Shown here: positions 33,101 to 39,677 of the stretch, piece by piece
Position numbering within the stretch: position 1 is the first letter of the stretch
How the letters are laid out: the number at the start of each line of letters is the position of its first letter
DNA from: Symbiodinium natans
Taxonomy: Eukaryota > Sar > Dinophyceae > Suessiales > Symbiodiniaceae
Direction: 5' to 3'
NCBI GenBank assembly: GCA_905221605.1
Contig: CAJNDS010002113.1
Span: 637,501-701,500 of the forward strand
DNA length: 64,000 nt
Translations under genes and position numbers: made by a program
The notes under the pieces: generated by a model
What the model was told of the DNA's origin: nothing
Database searches by the model: none
Seen by the model: only the letters and a program-made list of their open reading frames with translations

Positions 33101-36079
33101 AGAGACTGCCCAGAGCTTCCTCAAAGGGGACTTACTGCTGGATTGACTTCGTCCTGCCATACTCACTGTTCTGGAGACAGCAAGAAGCCCCCGGATCCCG
33201 TGGTCCCGAAGAAACTCAAGAAGGCCAAGAAGGCTTTCGCAGCACCCGTCGCCGTGCGAACTCCGCCCGCCAGGAAAACTCGTGCCCCCCTTCGGGTGAC
33301 CCCCTAACAGGGTACCATTAAATTTTCTGAAAGTCCCTCCACATCAGCATGTCCACCAATCCGCATAGGGTTCAGGGTCTCGGGGGCCTGTGCCTGTGAC
33401 CACGCCTCCCAGGCACGGATCCCCCTCAAAGCACGGCATCCCTTCGGATTGTTCGAACTCGACTTCTGGCCTCTTTGTAAAGCAGTTGGGAATGATCGGT
33501 GCCCCATAGAAGGCTTTGAGAGGAAAGCCGGAGGTCGCGGAAGTGGGCAAACCCTAACAGGTTCCCTAAACCCTCAACCCTAAACCCTCAACCCTGAACC
33601 CTAAACCCTAACAGGTCCACCTATAAAACGCCGTAGGGACTTAGCGGCTGCTTGGGGGCCATTGCGTTGCATCGCCGCAGCCTGTACAACCCTAAGCCCT
33701 ACAAAGCCCAAACCCTAACCCTAAACCCTACACCCTAAACCCTAAACCCTAAGCCTAAACCCTAAACCCTAAACCCTAAACCTAAGCCTAAACCTAAACC
33801 CTCAGAACCGTAAAGCCGGCAGGAGCAGCAGCGGGTGCAAGAGCTGCGCGAGATCCGTGGCGACCTTGTCTCGGCCCAGCCCCTGAGCTGCAGAGCAGCA
33901 GGGTTTAGGGTTTAGGGTTTAGGGTTTAGGGTTTAGAGGGTTTAGGGTTTACAGTTTAGGGTTTAGGGTTTAAGTGTTAGGTACTGTAGGGGTCGGAATG
34001 GTTACTGATGATACTCCCTTATGGTCCCTTTATAACTCTACATTGAGTACAGAGGGGTTTGAGGGCCACCCTGGTTGGGGGTCCCTTATAATCCCCTTAG
34101 AACCAAGAAGGGTACCCTTTCATTCCTAGGCTACTCCCGGGTCTAGAAGCATACTTGTAACGGGGGAATAAATTCTCTCAACCTGACACACCGCCAAACC
34201 CCAGGCCCTTTGAACCCTCCGACCCCTAAACCTTGGGGTTTAGGGTTTAGGGTTTGGGGTTTAGGGTTTATAAGGGTTTAGGGTTCTTGTTTTGAACGAA
34301 GGTTTGGGGCTTAGGGACTTGGAGTATAGAGGCGCAAAAGGAACGAAGTTGTAGGGTTTAGGGACTCAGGGGTGTAGAAAGTAGACGTTCCTATTTGGAA
34401 CTAAGGTTTATGGCTTAAGGTATACAGGGTTTATTTTTCGGCCCGCCCCATATAACCCTCAACACCGTTGTTGCAGGTGGGGGGCGCAGGCCGGGCCGAG
34501 AGGGAATGGGGGCTCCCAGAGCTCATATAGACAGCCACATGTTCTGAGGAGCAGGGCTTAGGATACCTTAAGACTTAGGAGCAGACGTCTTGTTTCTAGA
34601 CGTCCCAGAAGCCCCCTATATTGCGAGAGTTGTAGGCGGACCAACATCCCTTGAAGGGAAGGAGCTCTTTCTCGTCCCCACGCACCCCTCATCCCGGAAT
34701 CTACTCCTATATGGCCTCTACCTTCCCTAAGGGGTTCTTGAAAATGGGTCCCTAAGCCGCGCTACACTCAGAACCCGAAACCCCAAAATCACAACCTTCA
34801 GCCTTTGGGGCATGCAAGGGCCTACCAGGCAATGCTTCAGGCTCCCCGAAGGCTAGAGGCTTGAGGGTGCGAGGCGTGGCTCCGAAATGGCTGCCAGCGT
34901 CATTGAGGATGGGTATTTTGGATTCTCGCGGCTTCAGGGTGCAGCTTGCTTAGGGTCTCGATCCCCAACTGCAGTTCCTTTTTGGGCTTCCCAATTCTTG
35001 GAGTAGTTTCTACCAGGTACAGTGAGATGCCCACAGGCCTTGCTCGGATGTGCAAACTGCACTGCCGGCAGGTGCGGAACTACGTGCTGCAACCATACAC
35101 CATGGTCAAGGACAGGAGAGAAGTTCATACATTTGCCAATATCTTGCCCTTGATGTTAATCTATTTTCTTGCTCTTTCAGCATAGCCTGCCCAGAATACC
35201 CACATATTTGAATTAGGGCCCCAAGTCGTGGGCTTCAGAATGGGGAGGCCCGAGTCTCAAAAGCTTATCTGATAGGCTCTTGCGCCCACACCTTAAGACG
35301 AGGAGCCTCGTCATCTCAGCTACCTTTGCGTGACTTTGATGATGAAGCAGTTACCCCCGGGCCCCAGTCTCAGCAAGTAGCTGTCAAATCGAATTTAGCG
35401 TTTAGGGTTTAGGGTTTCTGGTTTAGGGTTTAGGGTTTTGGGTTTAAGGCTTAGGGTTTTGGGTTTAAGTTGAAAGTTTGGGGTTTAGGGTTTCTGGTTT
35501 GAGGGTTGGAGGACGTCCGATCTGGCCACGAGCGTGGCGACGCAGACCGCGTCCTAGATGGGGTGGCTTGGACACACCTGGGCTCGATGTTTTGGCTGTG
35601 TGAATGAGGGCAAACCAACGTTCATGGGTACTTTTGACCCTAATCAAAGCTGTACTTATAAGCCCCCCGAGTCCCCCAAGTAGGTTAGAAGGTAGACTTA
35701 GAATTGGGGTTATAGGTACCCATGAACCTCCAAGTATGTTACAGGACGTAGTATGGTCGCCCGTAGGCATGAGTTTGGGAAGTGCAGTCGACAGGCGCGC
35801 CGAGAGACTTGTTGCTGCACATCACAAAATCAATCTCCCTCCCTCTATCTCTCTCTCTCTCCCTTTCTTGCTCTCGTTGCCTCTTCCTCTTTATCTCTCC
35901 TTTCTCTTTGTACTTGTTTCGTGCTCTCTCTCTCTCTTGATCTCAATTTCTCATGTTGACTTGTCTTCCCTTCGCCTCGACTGCAGCCGAAGCCAGCCTG
36001 AACCCTAAACCCCCTAACCGAGGACCTGGACTCCCACGTGGACGCGCTGCTCCGAATGGAGACAAAGACAAAGAGTTAA
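15562..36079 (+). CDS. prfB: Peptide chain release factor 2 (prfB), plastid type, 20+ micro-exons
   Basis: Class I release factor that would hydrolyse peptidyl-tRNA at stop codons on bacterial-type (plastid, possibly mitochondrial) ribosomes. Fourteen exons from 26772 to 36079 reproduce in order the RF2 core: FAGAGGDEACDW, RMYSNYAQQKGW, EYAFGMLQRETGTHR, GKRQTTFAGVE, VVPVLPDD, FRSGGKGGQNVNK with the catalytic GGQ, VRVTHAP, TGIAVRCTEERSQ, LLQLKAKLMLIK, EQQRVQELREIRGDLV, VRNYVLQPYTMVK, HERGDADRVLDG and DLDSHVDALLRMETKTKS-stop. Most junctions keep phase with GT, GC or GA donors and AG acceptors. Six further exons from 15562 to 24793 fit the N-terminal helical domain, including ADLWDDP, the equivalent of the family's DFWDD word. 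Missing or unresolved: the transit peptide, the segment before residue IVCRRR, and the WG segment before VRNYV. The SPF stop-codon recognition tripeptide is absent. Introns are full of TTTAGGG tracts and MITEs. The retained GGQ argues for a working hydrolase; codon recognition is doubtful. Confidence 0.92.
15663..15770. mobile_element. MITE-like family E copy
   Basis: Starts GGGGGTTTCCGGAAATAGGG and contains ACTATTTGGGGGGTGTATTA, shared with the copies at 8350 and 38268. Confidence 0.45.
15781..15935 (-). CDS. Candidate exon on minus strand, unrecognised
   Basis: The minus strand is open for about 50 residues with ordinary protein composition (MDLRALLYVPKAQLGP, then LALPQGGFRIMTPAGDAK). It would lie antisense within an RF2 intron. 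No family could be assigned and splice sites were not confirmed. Confidence 0.35.
15976..16080. repeat. TA/TGTA microsatellite
   Basis: Alternating ATATAC and GTATATG words form an imperfect palindrome of simple repeat. No coding content. Confidence 0.85.
16802..16881. mobile_element. MITE family A, reference copy
   Basis: An 80-bp element with near-perfect terminal inverted repeats: GATGTTCCCCC at left then TTATACTAACAGT, matched by ACTGTTAGTATAAGGGGGAA at right. Other copies are at 2462, 3680, 7375 and 24442, with a half copy near 11150-11176. Non-autonomous, no coding capacity. Confidence 0.88.
16983..17092 (+). repeat. G-rich tract
   Basis: About 110 bp of almost pure G broken by T, C or A. 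The Gly-rich open frames are artefacts. Potential G-quadruplex DNA within an RF2 intron. Confidence 0.85.
17793..17850. repeat. Interstitial telomere repeat (CCCTAAA)8
   Basis: Eight units, one with a CCCTGAA change; inside an RF2 intron. Confidence 0.95.
18036..18170. repeat. AT microsatellite followed by T and G homopolymers
   Basis: (AT)n and TATG words run into T11 then about 17 G with one C. Likely length-unstable. Confidence 0.85.
18749..18828 (+). CDS. prfB: prfB exon with the WDDP motif
   Basis: After GTAG, the frame encodes AEAERVRAESTKADLWDDPS, matching the RF2 N-terminal signature around DFWDDP, and continues SALGAS. The 3' junction lies within CAAG, which is repeated at the next acceptor, so it is ambiguous by a few bases. 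Confidence 0.72.
18866..18960 (+). repeat. Interstitial telomere repeat, degenerate
   Basis: Five perfect TTTAGGG units grade into GAGTTTAGGG and TTCAGGG variants. Within an RF2 intron. Confidence 0.9.
19100..19190 (+). repeat. Telomere-variant array (GGGTTCA)n
   Basis: About twelve consecutive GGGTTCA units, a single-base variant of the telomere unit fixed across the array. Confidence 0.95.
19640..19755. repeat. Dispersed repeat family H with AT expansion
   Basis: Shares GGCTCTGGGTTCCTGTTATA and CCAGGGTTTACTCCAAAGTA with the copy at 24283-24360, but holds an (AT)n run in the middle that the other copy lacks. Confidence 0.55.
19800..19991. mobile_element. MITE family B copy interrupted by telomere repeat
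   Basis: Left end CTTGGAGGTTCATGGTACTT. The right part carries GGTTAATAAGTACC but is split at about 19932-19958 by three CCCTAAA units. The terminal right arm is degraded. Confidence 0.65.
20045..20067 (+). CDS. prfB: prfB micro-exon (23 nt)
   Basis: Encodes QQVLAKL between CAAG and a GC donor. It joins in phase to the next exon, giving QQVLAKLRIEAAESRAEEY, which fits the RF2 helix after WDDP. Confidence 0.5.
20090..20230 (+). repeat. Interstitial telomere repeat, degenerate
   Basis: TTTAGGG units mixed with TTGAGGG, TTCAGGG and TTTATAGGG variants inside an RF2 intron. Confidence 0.92.
21509..21566 (+). CDS. prfB: prfB exon (helical domain)
   Basis: Encodes IEAAESRAEEYAAVLEEA between an AAAG acceptor and a GT donor. 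Phase agrees with both neighbours (junction AALAQDAEN). An acidic amphipathic helix, as expected for RF2 domain 1. Confidence 0.58.
23283..23355 (+). CDS. prfB: prfB exon (helical domain)
   Basis: After CTCAG, encodes LAQDAENAGDADESGMLRAE and DWRG, then a GA donor (exact end uncertain). Corresponds to the acidic loop and helix of RF2 domain 1. Confidence 0.55.
23395..23495 (+). repeat. Telomere-variant array (GGGCTTCA)n
   Basis: Tandem CAGGGCTT units, about eleven copies. It continues as more degenerate GGCTTTAGGG-type DNA to about 23,960. Confidence 0.93.
24283..24360. repeat. Dispersed repeat family H
   Basis: GTTCTGGGTTCCTAGTATAG and CCAGGGTCTACTCCAAAGTA are shared with 19640-19755. Non-coding. 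Confidence 0.5.
24442..24551. mobile_element. MITE family A copy, diverged
   Basis: GGGATTGTTCCCCCTATGTT at left and AAGGACTGTTCGTATAAAGC plus GAGAACATCCC at right form a diverged inverted pair. Confidence 0.6.
24621..24705. repeat. Interstitial telomere repeat (CCCTAAA)11-12
   Basis: A perfect uninterrupted array about 17 bp upstream of an RF2 exon acceptor. Confidence 0.97.
24722..24793 (+). CDS. prfB: prfB candidate exon (end of helical domain)
   Basis: After CCAG, encodes AWLTMKKWGEDLTRAEAGSA then VKRL and a GT donor, starting and ending in phase 0. Position fits the last helix of RF2 domain 1. Sequence similarity is weak. Confidence 0.48.
24833..24912. repeat. Dispersed repeat family F
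   Basis: CAGTGGTACCCTTTGCCCTTT and AAGTAACCACCCCCCAAAAG, as at 15306-15372. Confidence 0.5.
25132..25245. mobile_element. MITE family B copy, diverged
   Basis: Left AGAAGGTTCATGGGTA, inner CTTATAACCGCACTTATAAC and right CCAAGTAG. The right arm has lost GAACCT. Confidence 0.5.
25442..25665 (+). repeat. Minisatellite (GTGTGCTTGC)n grading to (GCGTGT)n
   Basis: A 10-bp unit repeats about twelve times and then changes to alternating purine-pyrimidine GTGCGC DNA, a candidate Z-DNA tract. Open frames of repeated CVCAC or THTRT are artefacts. A C17 homopolymer precedes it. Confidence 0.92.
26772..26836 (+). CDS. prfB: prfB exon with the GAGG motif
   Basis: Encodes IVCRRRVSIFAGAGGDEACD and W. It matches the conserved RF2 segment AGAGGTEAQDW. 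Donor GT at 26837, with one base of ambiguity against the next acceptor (AGG|GTG). Confidence 0.87.
27311..27464. repeat. Long interstitial telomere repeat (CCCTAAA)~20
   Basis: The longest telomere-type array in the window; it ends two bases before an RF2 exon, so the array itself supplies the CCTAG acceptor context. Confidence 0.97.
27467..27570 (+). CDS. prfB: prfB exon (RMY motif)
   Basis: Encodes VQLKLRRMYSNYAQQKGWSS then RRLDSTDGDAIGLKS, matching RF2 WAxMLLRMYxRYAExKGW...GIKS. It follows directly on the DW of the preceding exon. Its 3' end abuts an 87-bp palindrome; the donor cannot be fixed exactly. Confidence 0.9.
27571..27657. repeat. 87-bp perfect palindrome with head-to-head telomere repeats
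   Basis: 43-bp arms around one central C. The left arm is CGCGCCGCCCAGGGGGGGG, then AGGG and three TTTAGGG-type units. The right arm is its exact complement, including the run of eight C. The left arm starts at the end of the RF2 exon. Confidence 0.97.
28273..28292 (+). CDS. prfB: prfB micro-exon (about 20 nt)
   Basis: After GCAG, encodes VEFEVT and one base of the next Gly codon, before a GC donor. The join gives KSVEFEVTGEYAFG, the length and pattern of RF2 IKSATLEVEGEYAYG. The first one or two bases are ambiguous. Confidence 0.75.
28302..28396. repeat. G homopolymer pair with telomere words
   Basis: Two runs of 14 to 16 G (about 28310-28325 and 28379-28393) flank degenerate CCCTAAA words. 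Intronic. Confidence 0.8.
28782..28827 (+). CDS. prfB: prfB exon (GTHR motif)
   Basis: Encodes GEYAFGMLQRETGTHR, split at both ends and completed by the neighbouring exons. Matches RF2 YAYGYLRSEKGTHR. Donor GT at 28828. Confidence 0.94.
29053..29135. repeat. Dispersed repeat family G, partial
   Basis: Contains AATATTGGTGAGTGT and CACTACATGCA, as in the 14728 copy. Confidence 0.4.
29561..29612 (+). CDS. prfB: prfB exon lacking the SPF tripeptide
   Basis: Encodes LVRIWNGKRQTTFAGVE, with the first base completing Arg. RF2 proteins normally read LVRISPFNxNGKRQTSFAGVE. The SPF segment that reads the stop codon is replaced by a single W while both flanks are conserved. Phase 1+17 codons; GC donor at 29613. 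Confidence 0.95.
30133..30166 (+). repeat. (CT)n microsatellite
   Basis: About sixteen CT units inside an RF2 intron. Confidence 0.95.
30287..30348 (+). CDS. prfB: prfB exon (VVPVLPDD)
   Basis: Encodes VVPVLPDDAASAVDIDAKDL, then two bases of Thr. Follows FAGVE of the previous exon as in RF2 (FAGVEVMPLLP). GC donor at 30349; 20 codons plus 2 nt. Confidence 0.92.
30513..30571 (+). CDS. prfB: prfB catalytic GGQ exon
   Basis: Encodes WDTFRSGGKGGQNVNKLET. The GGQ loop, which enters the ribosomal peptidyl transferase centre, is at 30541-30549. Acceptor CCAG, donor GC at 30572. Joins in phase to VRVTHAP. Confidence 0.97.
30800..30821 (+). CDS. prfB: prfB micro-exon (22 nt)
   Basis: Encodes VRVTHA between a split Gly and a split Pro codon. 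RF2 has VRxTHxPTG here. Acceptor GAG, GC donor at 30822. The phase on both sides matches exactly. Confidence 0.93.
31829..31886 (+). CDS. prfB: prfB exon (TGIAVRCTEERSQ)
   Basis: Encodes TGIAVRCTEERSQLSNRNK, a near-perfect RF2 signature following the GGQ domain. Acceptor CAAG, GC donor at 31887. Confidence 0.98.
31915..31976. repeat. Interstitial telomere repeat (CCCTAAA)8
   Basis: A perfect array about 30 bp downstream of an RF2 exon. Confidence 0.96.
32217..32258 (+). CDS. prfB: prfB exon (KAKLMLIK)
   Basis: Fourteen codons in phase 0: QALLQLKAKLMLIK. RF2 has ALxRLKAKLxVI here. Acceptor AG, GT donor at 32259. Confidence 0.95.
32310..32382. repeat. Dispersed repeat family G
   Basis: TTATTGGTGAGTGTACATAC and ATACAAGAAATATAAACCC are shared with 14728-14828. 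Intronic. Confidence 0.55.
33183..33306 (+). CDS. Candidate Lys/Pro-rich C-terminal exon, nested in prfB intron
   Basis: After GACAG, the plus strand encodes KKPPDPVVPKKLKKAKKAF and further Ala/Pro/Arg-rich residues ending at TAA (33304-33306). The composition resembles a basic nucleic-acid-binding tail. It lies in a 650-bp block without telomere words inside the intron between two RF2 exons. An overlapping frame (32677-33321) is also open; neither is proven. Confidence 0.35.
33823..33878 (+). CDS. prfB: prfB exon (EQQRVQELREIRGDLV)
   Basis: Encodes EQQRVQELREIRGDLVSA, matching RF2 EEQRxxEIxEIRGDxVxA. Acceptor GCAG. The 3' end is uncertain by several bases, and the expected WG of the next segment was not located. 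Confidence 0.94.
33900..33975 (+). repeat. Interstitial telomere repeat
   Basis: About ten TTTAGGG units with one AGAGGG and one TTTACAG break, starting about 20 bp past the RF2 exon. Confidence 0.93.
33987..34145. repeat. Composite of dispersed families C and I
   Basis: TAGGGGTCGGAATGG (family C) is followed by ACCAAGAAGGGTACCCTTT and CCTAGGCTACTCCCGGGTCT, which recur near 41640-41695. Confidence 0.45.
35072..35110 (+). CDS. prfB: prfB exon (VRNYVLQPYTMVK)
   Basis: Encodes VRNYVLQPYTMVK, the RF2 segment QIRNYVxHPYxMVKD. Acceptor GGCAG as placed; the preceding CGGCAG could also be coding (RQ). It ends at a GA donor (AAG|GACAGG), and the next exon resumes with Asp. Confidence 0.92.
35512..35562 (+). 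CDS. prfB: prfB exon (VLDGDL region)
   Basis: Seventeen codons: DVRSGHERGDADRVLDG. RF2 has DxRTGxExGNxxxVLDGDL. GT donor at 35563. Confidence 0.96.
35618..35737. mobile_element. MITE family B copy
   Basis: CGTTCATGGGTACTTTTG at left and GGTACCCATGAACCTCCAAG at right. It lies in the last RF2 intron. Confidence 0.75.
35838..35945 (+). repeat. CT-rich pyrimidine tract
   Basis: Irregular (CT)n and TTTC words with no coding content, in the last RF2 intron. Confidence 0.85.
36023..36079 (+). CDS. prfB: prfB terminal exon
   Basis: Encodes DLDSHVDALLRMETKTKS and TAA at 36077-36079. It completes VLDG|DLDxxIxAxL, the C-terminus of RF2. Acceptor CCGAG. Confidence 0.95.
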   Translation, partial: DLDSHVDALLRMETKTKS

Positions 36080-36363
36080 AACAGGCTTCTGTATGGTAGG
36101 AATATCGGGCTATCAGGTATTGGGAATCAGGCGCCTCGGTTGGGCTCTTGAATCGAACTGCTGTTTCTGTTGCGGGGCTGCATGGTTTGGGGGGGTTCAC
36201 GGCTGAGCATGGCGTTTTCGGCTCTCGCACCTCGCCTTCCTGGCATCAAGGCTGCAAAACACGAGTGTCCATGCCCCAAGTCTAAAAATCCAACAGCAGC
36301 CTATGTGATGAACCGGGCAGGTGCATGTTTTCGGGTTTACTCCGCGAGAAGCATTGTGCAGCT

Positions 36364-36855
36364 ATGGCGCGATCGAAGATGTCGCTGGTGCTGACGGCTG
36401 CGGTTGCGATGGCCCTCTGCAACAGCGTGGCGTTTGTGACCGAGGCTCCTCGCAGGGAGGTGCACATTCCAACTGCTCTGGCACCCGTGATTTCCATGAT
36501 GCCGTGGCCCAAGCAGTTGTAAGGCGGTTGTAGGGTCCATGTGCAGCGAGAAAAAGGAGAGTGGGAGAGTGAGTCTGTGACACCTGAGAGAGCGTGACAG
36601 AAAGAGAGAGAGAGAGAGGCGATGCTTTTTGACCGGTTCGTGCGTGCCATGCTAGCTGTGCCCAGGGTGCTCGAGCAGCCCGCCTTCGCTCAGAGGATGG
36701 AAGGAGAGTTCAAAAACCCCCAATACAACGAGGAGCCGCCAACCTCCGACCTAACTTACCTGCTCCTTTTCACGGCTGCTCTTCTCTTCTACATTGGCAA
36801 GACAGCCTTCGACAAGAGTGGCGCGAAGAGCTTGGGTGATGCAGTGAACAAGTGA
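36364..36855 (+). CDS. Probable plastid-targeted single-span membrane protein, two exons
   Basis: Exon 1 (36364-36518) begins MARSKMSLVLTAAVAMALCN, a signal-peptide-like leader ending AFV, then a basic/proline segment like the bipartite plastid leaders of dinoflagellates. A GT-AG intron (36519-36665) fits phase 2, and exon 2 (36666-36855) continues LVLEQPAFAQRMEGEFKN. An AFA-Q site may be a thylakoid processing site. One membrane span (LTYLLLFTAALLFYIGKTAF) precedes a short charged tail and TGA. About 114 residues in all. The ATG follows GTGCAG|CT, a suitable trans-splice acceptor for the spliced leader. It resembles nuclear-encoded small photosystem or cytochrome b6f subunits in size and layout, but I cannot name the subunit. 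Confidence 0.6.
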
Positions 36856-38267
36856 ATCCTAGATGTGCCTGGGCCCTCTCACCCAAGTGCTCTGAGCAGA
36901 CTGCGTGGCAAGAAGTCAAAACGGAAAGTGCGTAGTTTACCAGGGCAAGGGCCTGAGCGCAGAGGGTAAGTCTCCAATCAAATGAGGGGGGCAAGGCAAG
37001 GCTAATGGTCGTCCCTGACATGACATCGAAGCCCATCACCTTCTGCACAAGGATTCCAATGGATTGTAGTTCCTTGTCTCAAGTACCTGATGTTAGTGGA
37101 CATCTCTGGATACGCAGGCGCCCTGCACCACCCCTCCCGGACCCGTCCCTCGCGCCCTGCTTCGGCTTTCTGTATCCTGCTCTGCGTGAAGAGAGGCATG
37201 GGACGCATAGGCGAAGGCGGATTGCCGAAGTCGCGGGTCTCATCTACTAGGACATCTAGTCGAAGTATGTGCTGGGGTTTGGGGCAAGAAGCTATATTGT
37301 GATTCTACATACTACCGGCACGAGGAAATGAGGCCAAGCGGCTCTTAACAAGACGGGCGTTGGCCGTGAAGCACTTATGATGGCTTCCACGTGCTCGAAG
37401 GTGATTCGGGCAGGAAGAACAGATGATATACGAACCTCACCTTTCATGGTTTGGGGACCCACTACACTAGCTTTCCGAACAGCCGACGTAGATGTGAGTT
37501 CATACATTTATATGGACCATTTCTTGGCAGTACTTAACCCTAAGCCGTGAACCCTCAAGACAACCAGTGCGCAAGCGATCCGAATTAGTAGTAGAGTATA
37601 GTAGGTAAACTTTAATTCACCTTTTTTGGGTCCTATATTCCCTTGATAATCCCAAAGGTTAGCCTGGGTACTGGACAACTAGGGATCCTCTCTGACATCA
37701 TCTTCCAGAGGCTTCTCCATAGTTGCAACTCGAGCCTTGAACTCCCGTGCTTGGCTTTAAGTGAGTAGAAGGTGCGTGTTGTGGTTGAAAATCGACCCAA
37801 CTCCAAAGCCAGAGGGCACGCACGTAGAATCGGTCTTCTGTCTTGGCACATGCCATGGATGGCGGGAACGGAAGTAATGCGTCGGCTTGCGCCGCTTGCG
37901 CACTCGCCTCACAGCCCGCATGCATGGCCATTTAAGACTGGGATGCCCAATAGTACTGTAGCACTAAGGGTCCATATACCTAAATAGGGAATACTTGGGC
38001 CTTAAAGTTCCTCCTATACAGGGGAACTTTGGGGCGCAAGTATATAATAATGAGGTACATGGACCCCTATAGGGTTGTACCTGTATTCTCTTTCTTTGCG
38101 GCTGTAGGGAACCATGTCAGTCTGCAACCGAAGGTCCGGTGGCCCTGTTGACCCTAAACCCTAAATCCAAAACCCTAAACCCTAAATCCTACGGGTTGTG
38201 GGCCAAGGTCTGCGACAGCTCCTTCTCTTCGGATGGCCAGGCGCCAGACCTGAGGGTGTATAGTGGA

Positions 38268-38395
38268 TGCTTTAGGATTCTTACTCCCCTCGGCCTAGAA
38301 TTTATTTGGGGTACCTAACTGGGGTCCTTATCACAAGGGAATACTACTATTTAGGGGTCTAATATGGGGTCCCTCACGTTCGTAAGCTCCCCTAT
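38268..38395. mobile_element. MITE-like family E copy
   Basis: Contains ACTACTATTTAGGGGTCTAA and CCCTCACGTTCGTAAGCTCC, close to the 8350-8465 copy (ACTATTTGAGGGGTGT, TTCGTAAACCCCC). Confidence 0.5.
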
Positions 38396-39233
38396 CCCCG
38401 CCTCCCTACCCCTAAGATTTAATAACTCCCAATATAGGTCTCTTGCAGGGGTTTACTATTTGGGAGGTAGGGAGGGGGCTCATATTGGTGGGAAGGGATT
38501 AGGATCCCTGGGCATGCCCTTGGGAGTTTACATGTTCCTTCATACGGGGCTTTAGAGGATCCTAGCTAGGAAGCTTTTTCACAGGGTTGTGGATCTTACG
38601 CGTTTTCACCTGTTTTTCATGGGTTCCAGCCCCCCTCTACACTGCCCAGGGTCCCCCCTCAGCTAACCTTGGGGTTTAGGGTTTAGGGTCTAGGTTTTAG
38701 GGTTAAGGCTGTAAATATTATCTCCAAATAGCCTTACTTAGGGGGGAGTCTTAGGGGGGTAGTATGGAGGGGGGCTGTAGGGGAACACATGATTATTGTT
38801 GTGGGTTTTGGGGTGTAGGATTGACAGGGCTTATGGGTTCTTATAGGGTTTGGGCACTGGCGGGGCTTTTTCACTGGGCGGAGGGGGAGGCAAGGCACAC
38901 TAGCCAGAGCAATCCGACGAATCATAGTCACCATAGCAAACCAACAACCATAACAGTTTGCTGATTTCGCATATATACGGTCATTTACATAATAATTCGT
39001 TGTTGAACTACCATGATGACCCACAAAGTTCTAATTCTCCACCTTACGGAACCCTTGCCTGAGCCTCCAGCTAGGCCATATACTCCCCCCTGTATGAACA
39101 CTACATGAAGAGATTGAAGGCAGAATGCTCGCGTGGCCACAATTGAAATGCCACTCTAGACCCTAAACCCTAAACCCCTGAACCTATAAACCCTAAACCC
39201 CTAATCCCCTAAACCCCTAACGCCTAAACCCAG

Positions 39234-39320
39234 GTAGCAACTCTCGGAGACCACGCCCCACAATGGGATGCGTTCTTCGCCGTCGGGGACTTGTCGGCCT
39301 GGATTTTCATGCCGTGCGCA
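39234..39320 (+). CDS. Candidate micro-exon, unrecognised
   Basis: After CCCAG, 29 open codons include HAPQWDAFFAVGDLSAWIF then MPCA, ending in phase 0 at a GA donor. It has strong protein-like composition and telomere-like DNA on both sides, as for the RF2 exons. The family is unknown. Confidence 0.45.
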
Positions 39321-39677
39321 GAACCCGTAAACCCGTAAATCCTAAACCCTAAACCCAAAACCCAAAACCTGAACCCGAAACCCTGATGACACGTGGGTTC
39401 CCAGCTGGGGCTTGGTCCCGGCCACCCTACACTACTACAGTCCCTAGGTATATGGACCTCACACCCTTTTGGGCCTAATATGGCAAGGAACTACCCCACC
39501 CAAAGAGGTAGCACAAGCTACCATGGATTCTCCAGGTTCTAGACAGCATAAAGACAGAAATCTTGGCTCTCTGGTACCTACCCCTTAGTCTGAACTTTCT
39601 GCCGAAACTCCCCAGTGCTGGCATCAGAATGGACAAGCTGAATAGATATGTGTGACAATACCCAAAGCCGTTCTTCT

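Noticed and set aside
33280-33303. CCCCCCTTCGGGTG as another copy of the retrotransposon hairpin
   Set aside because: The loop is TTCG, the stem is imperfect and the flanking AGC/GAGCCG context is absent.
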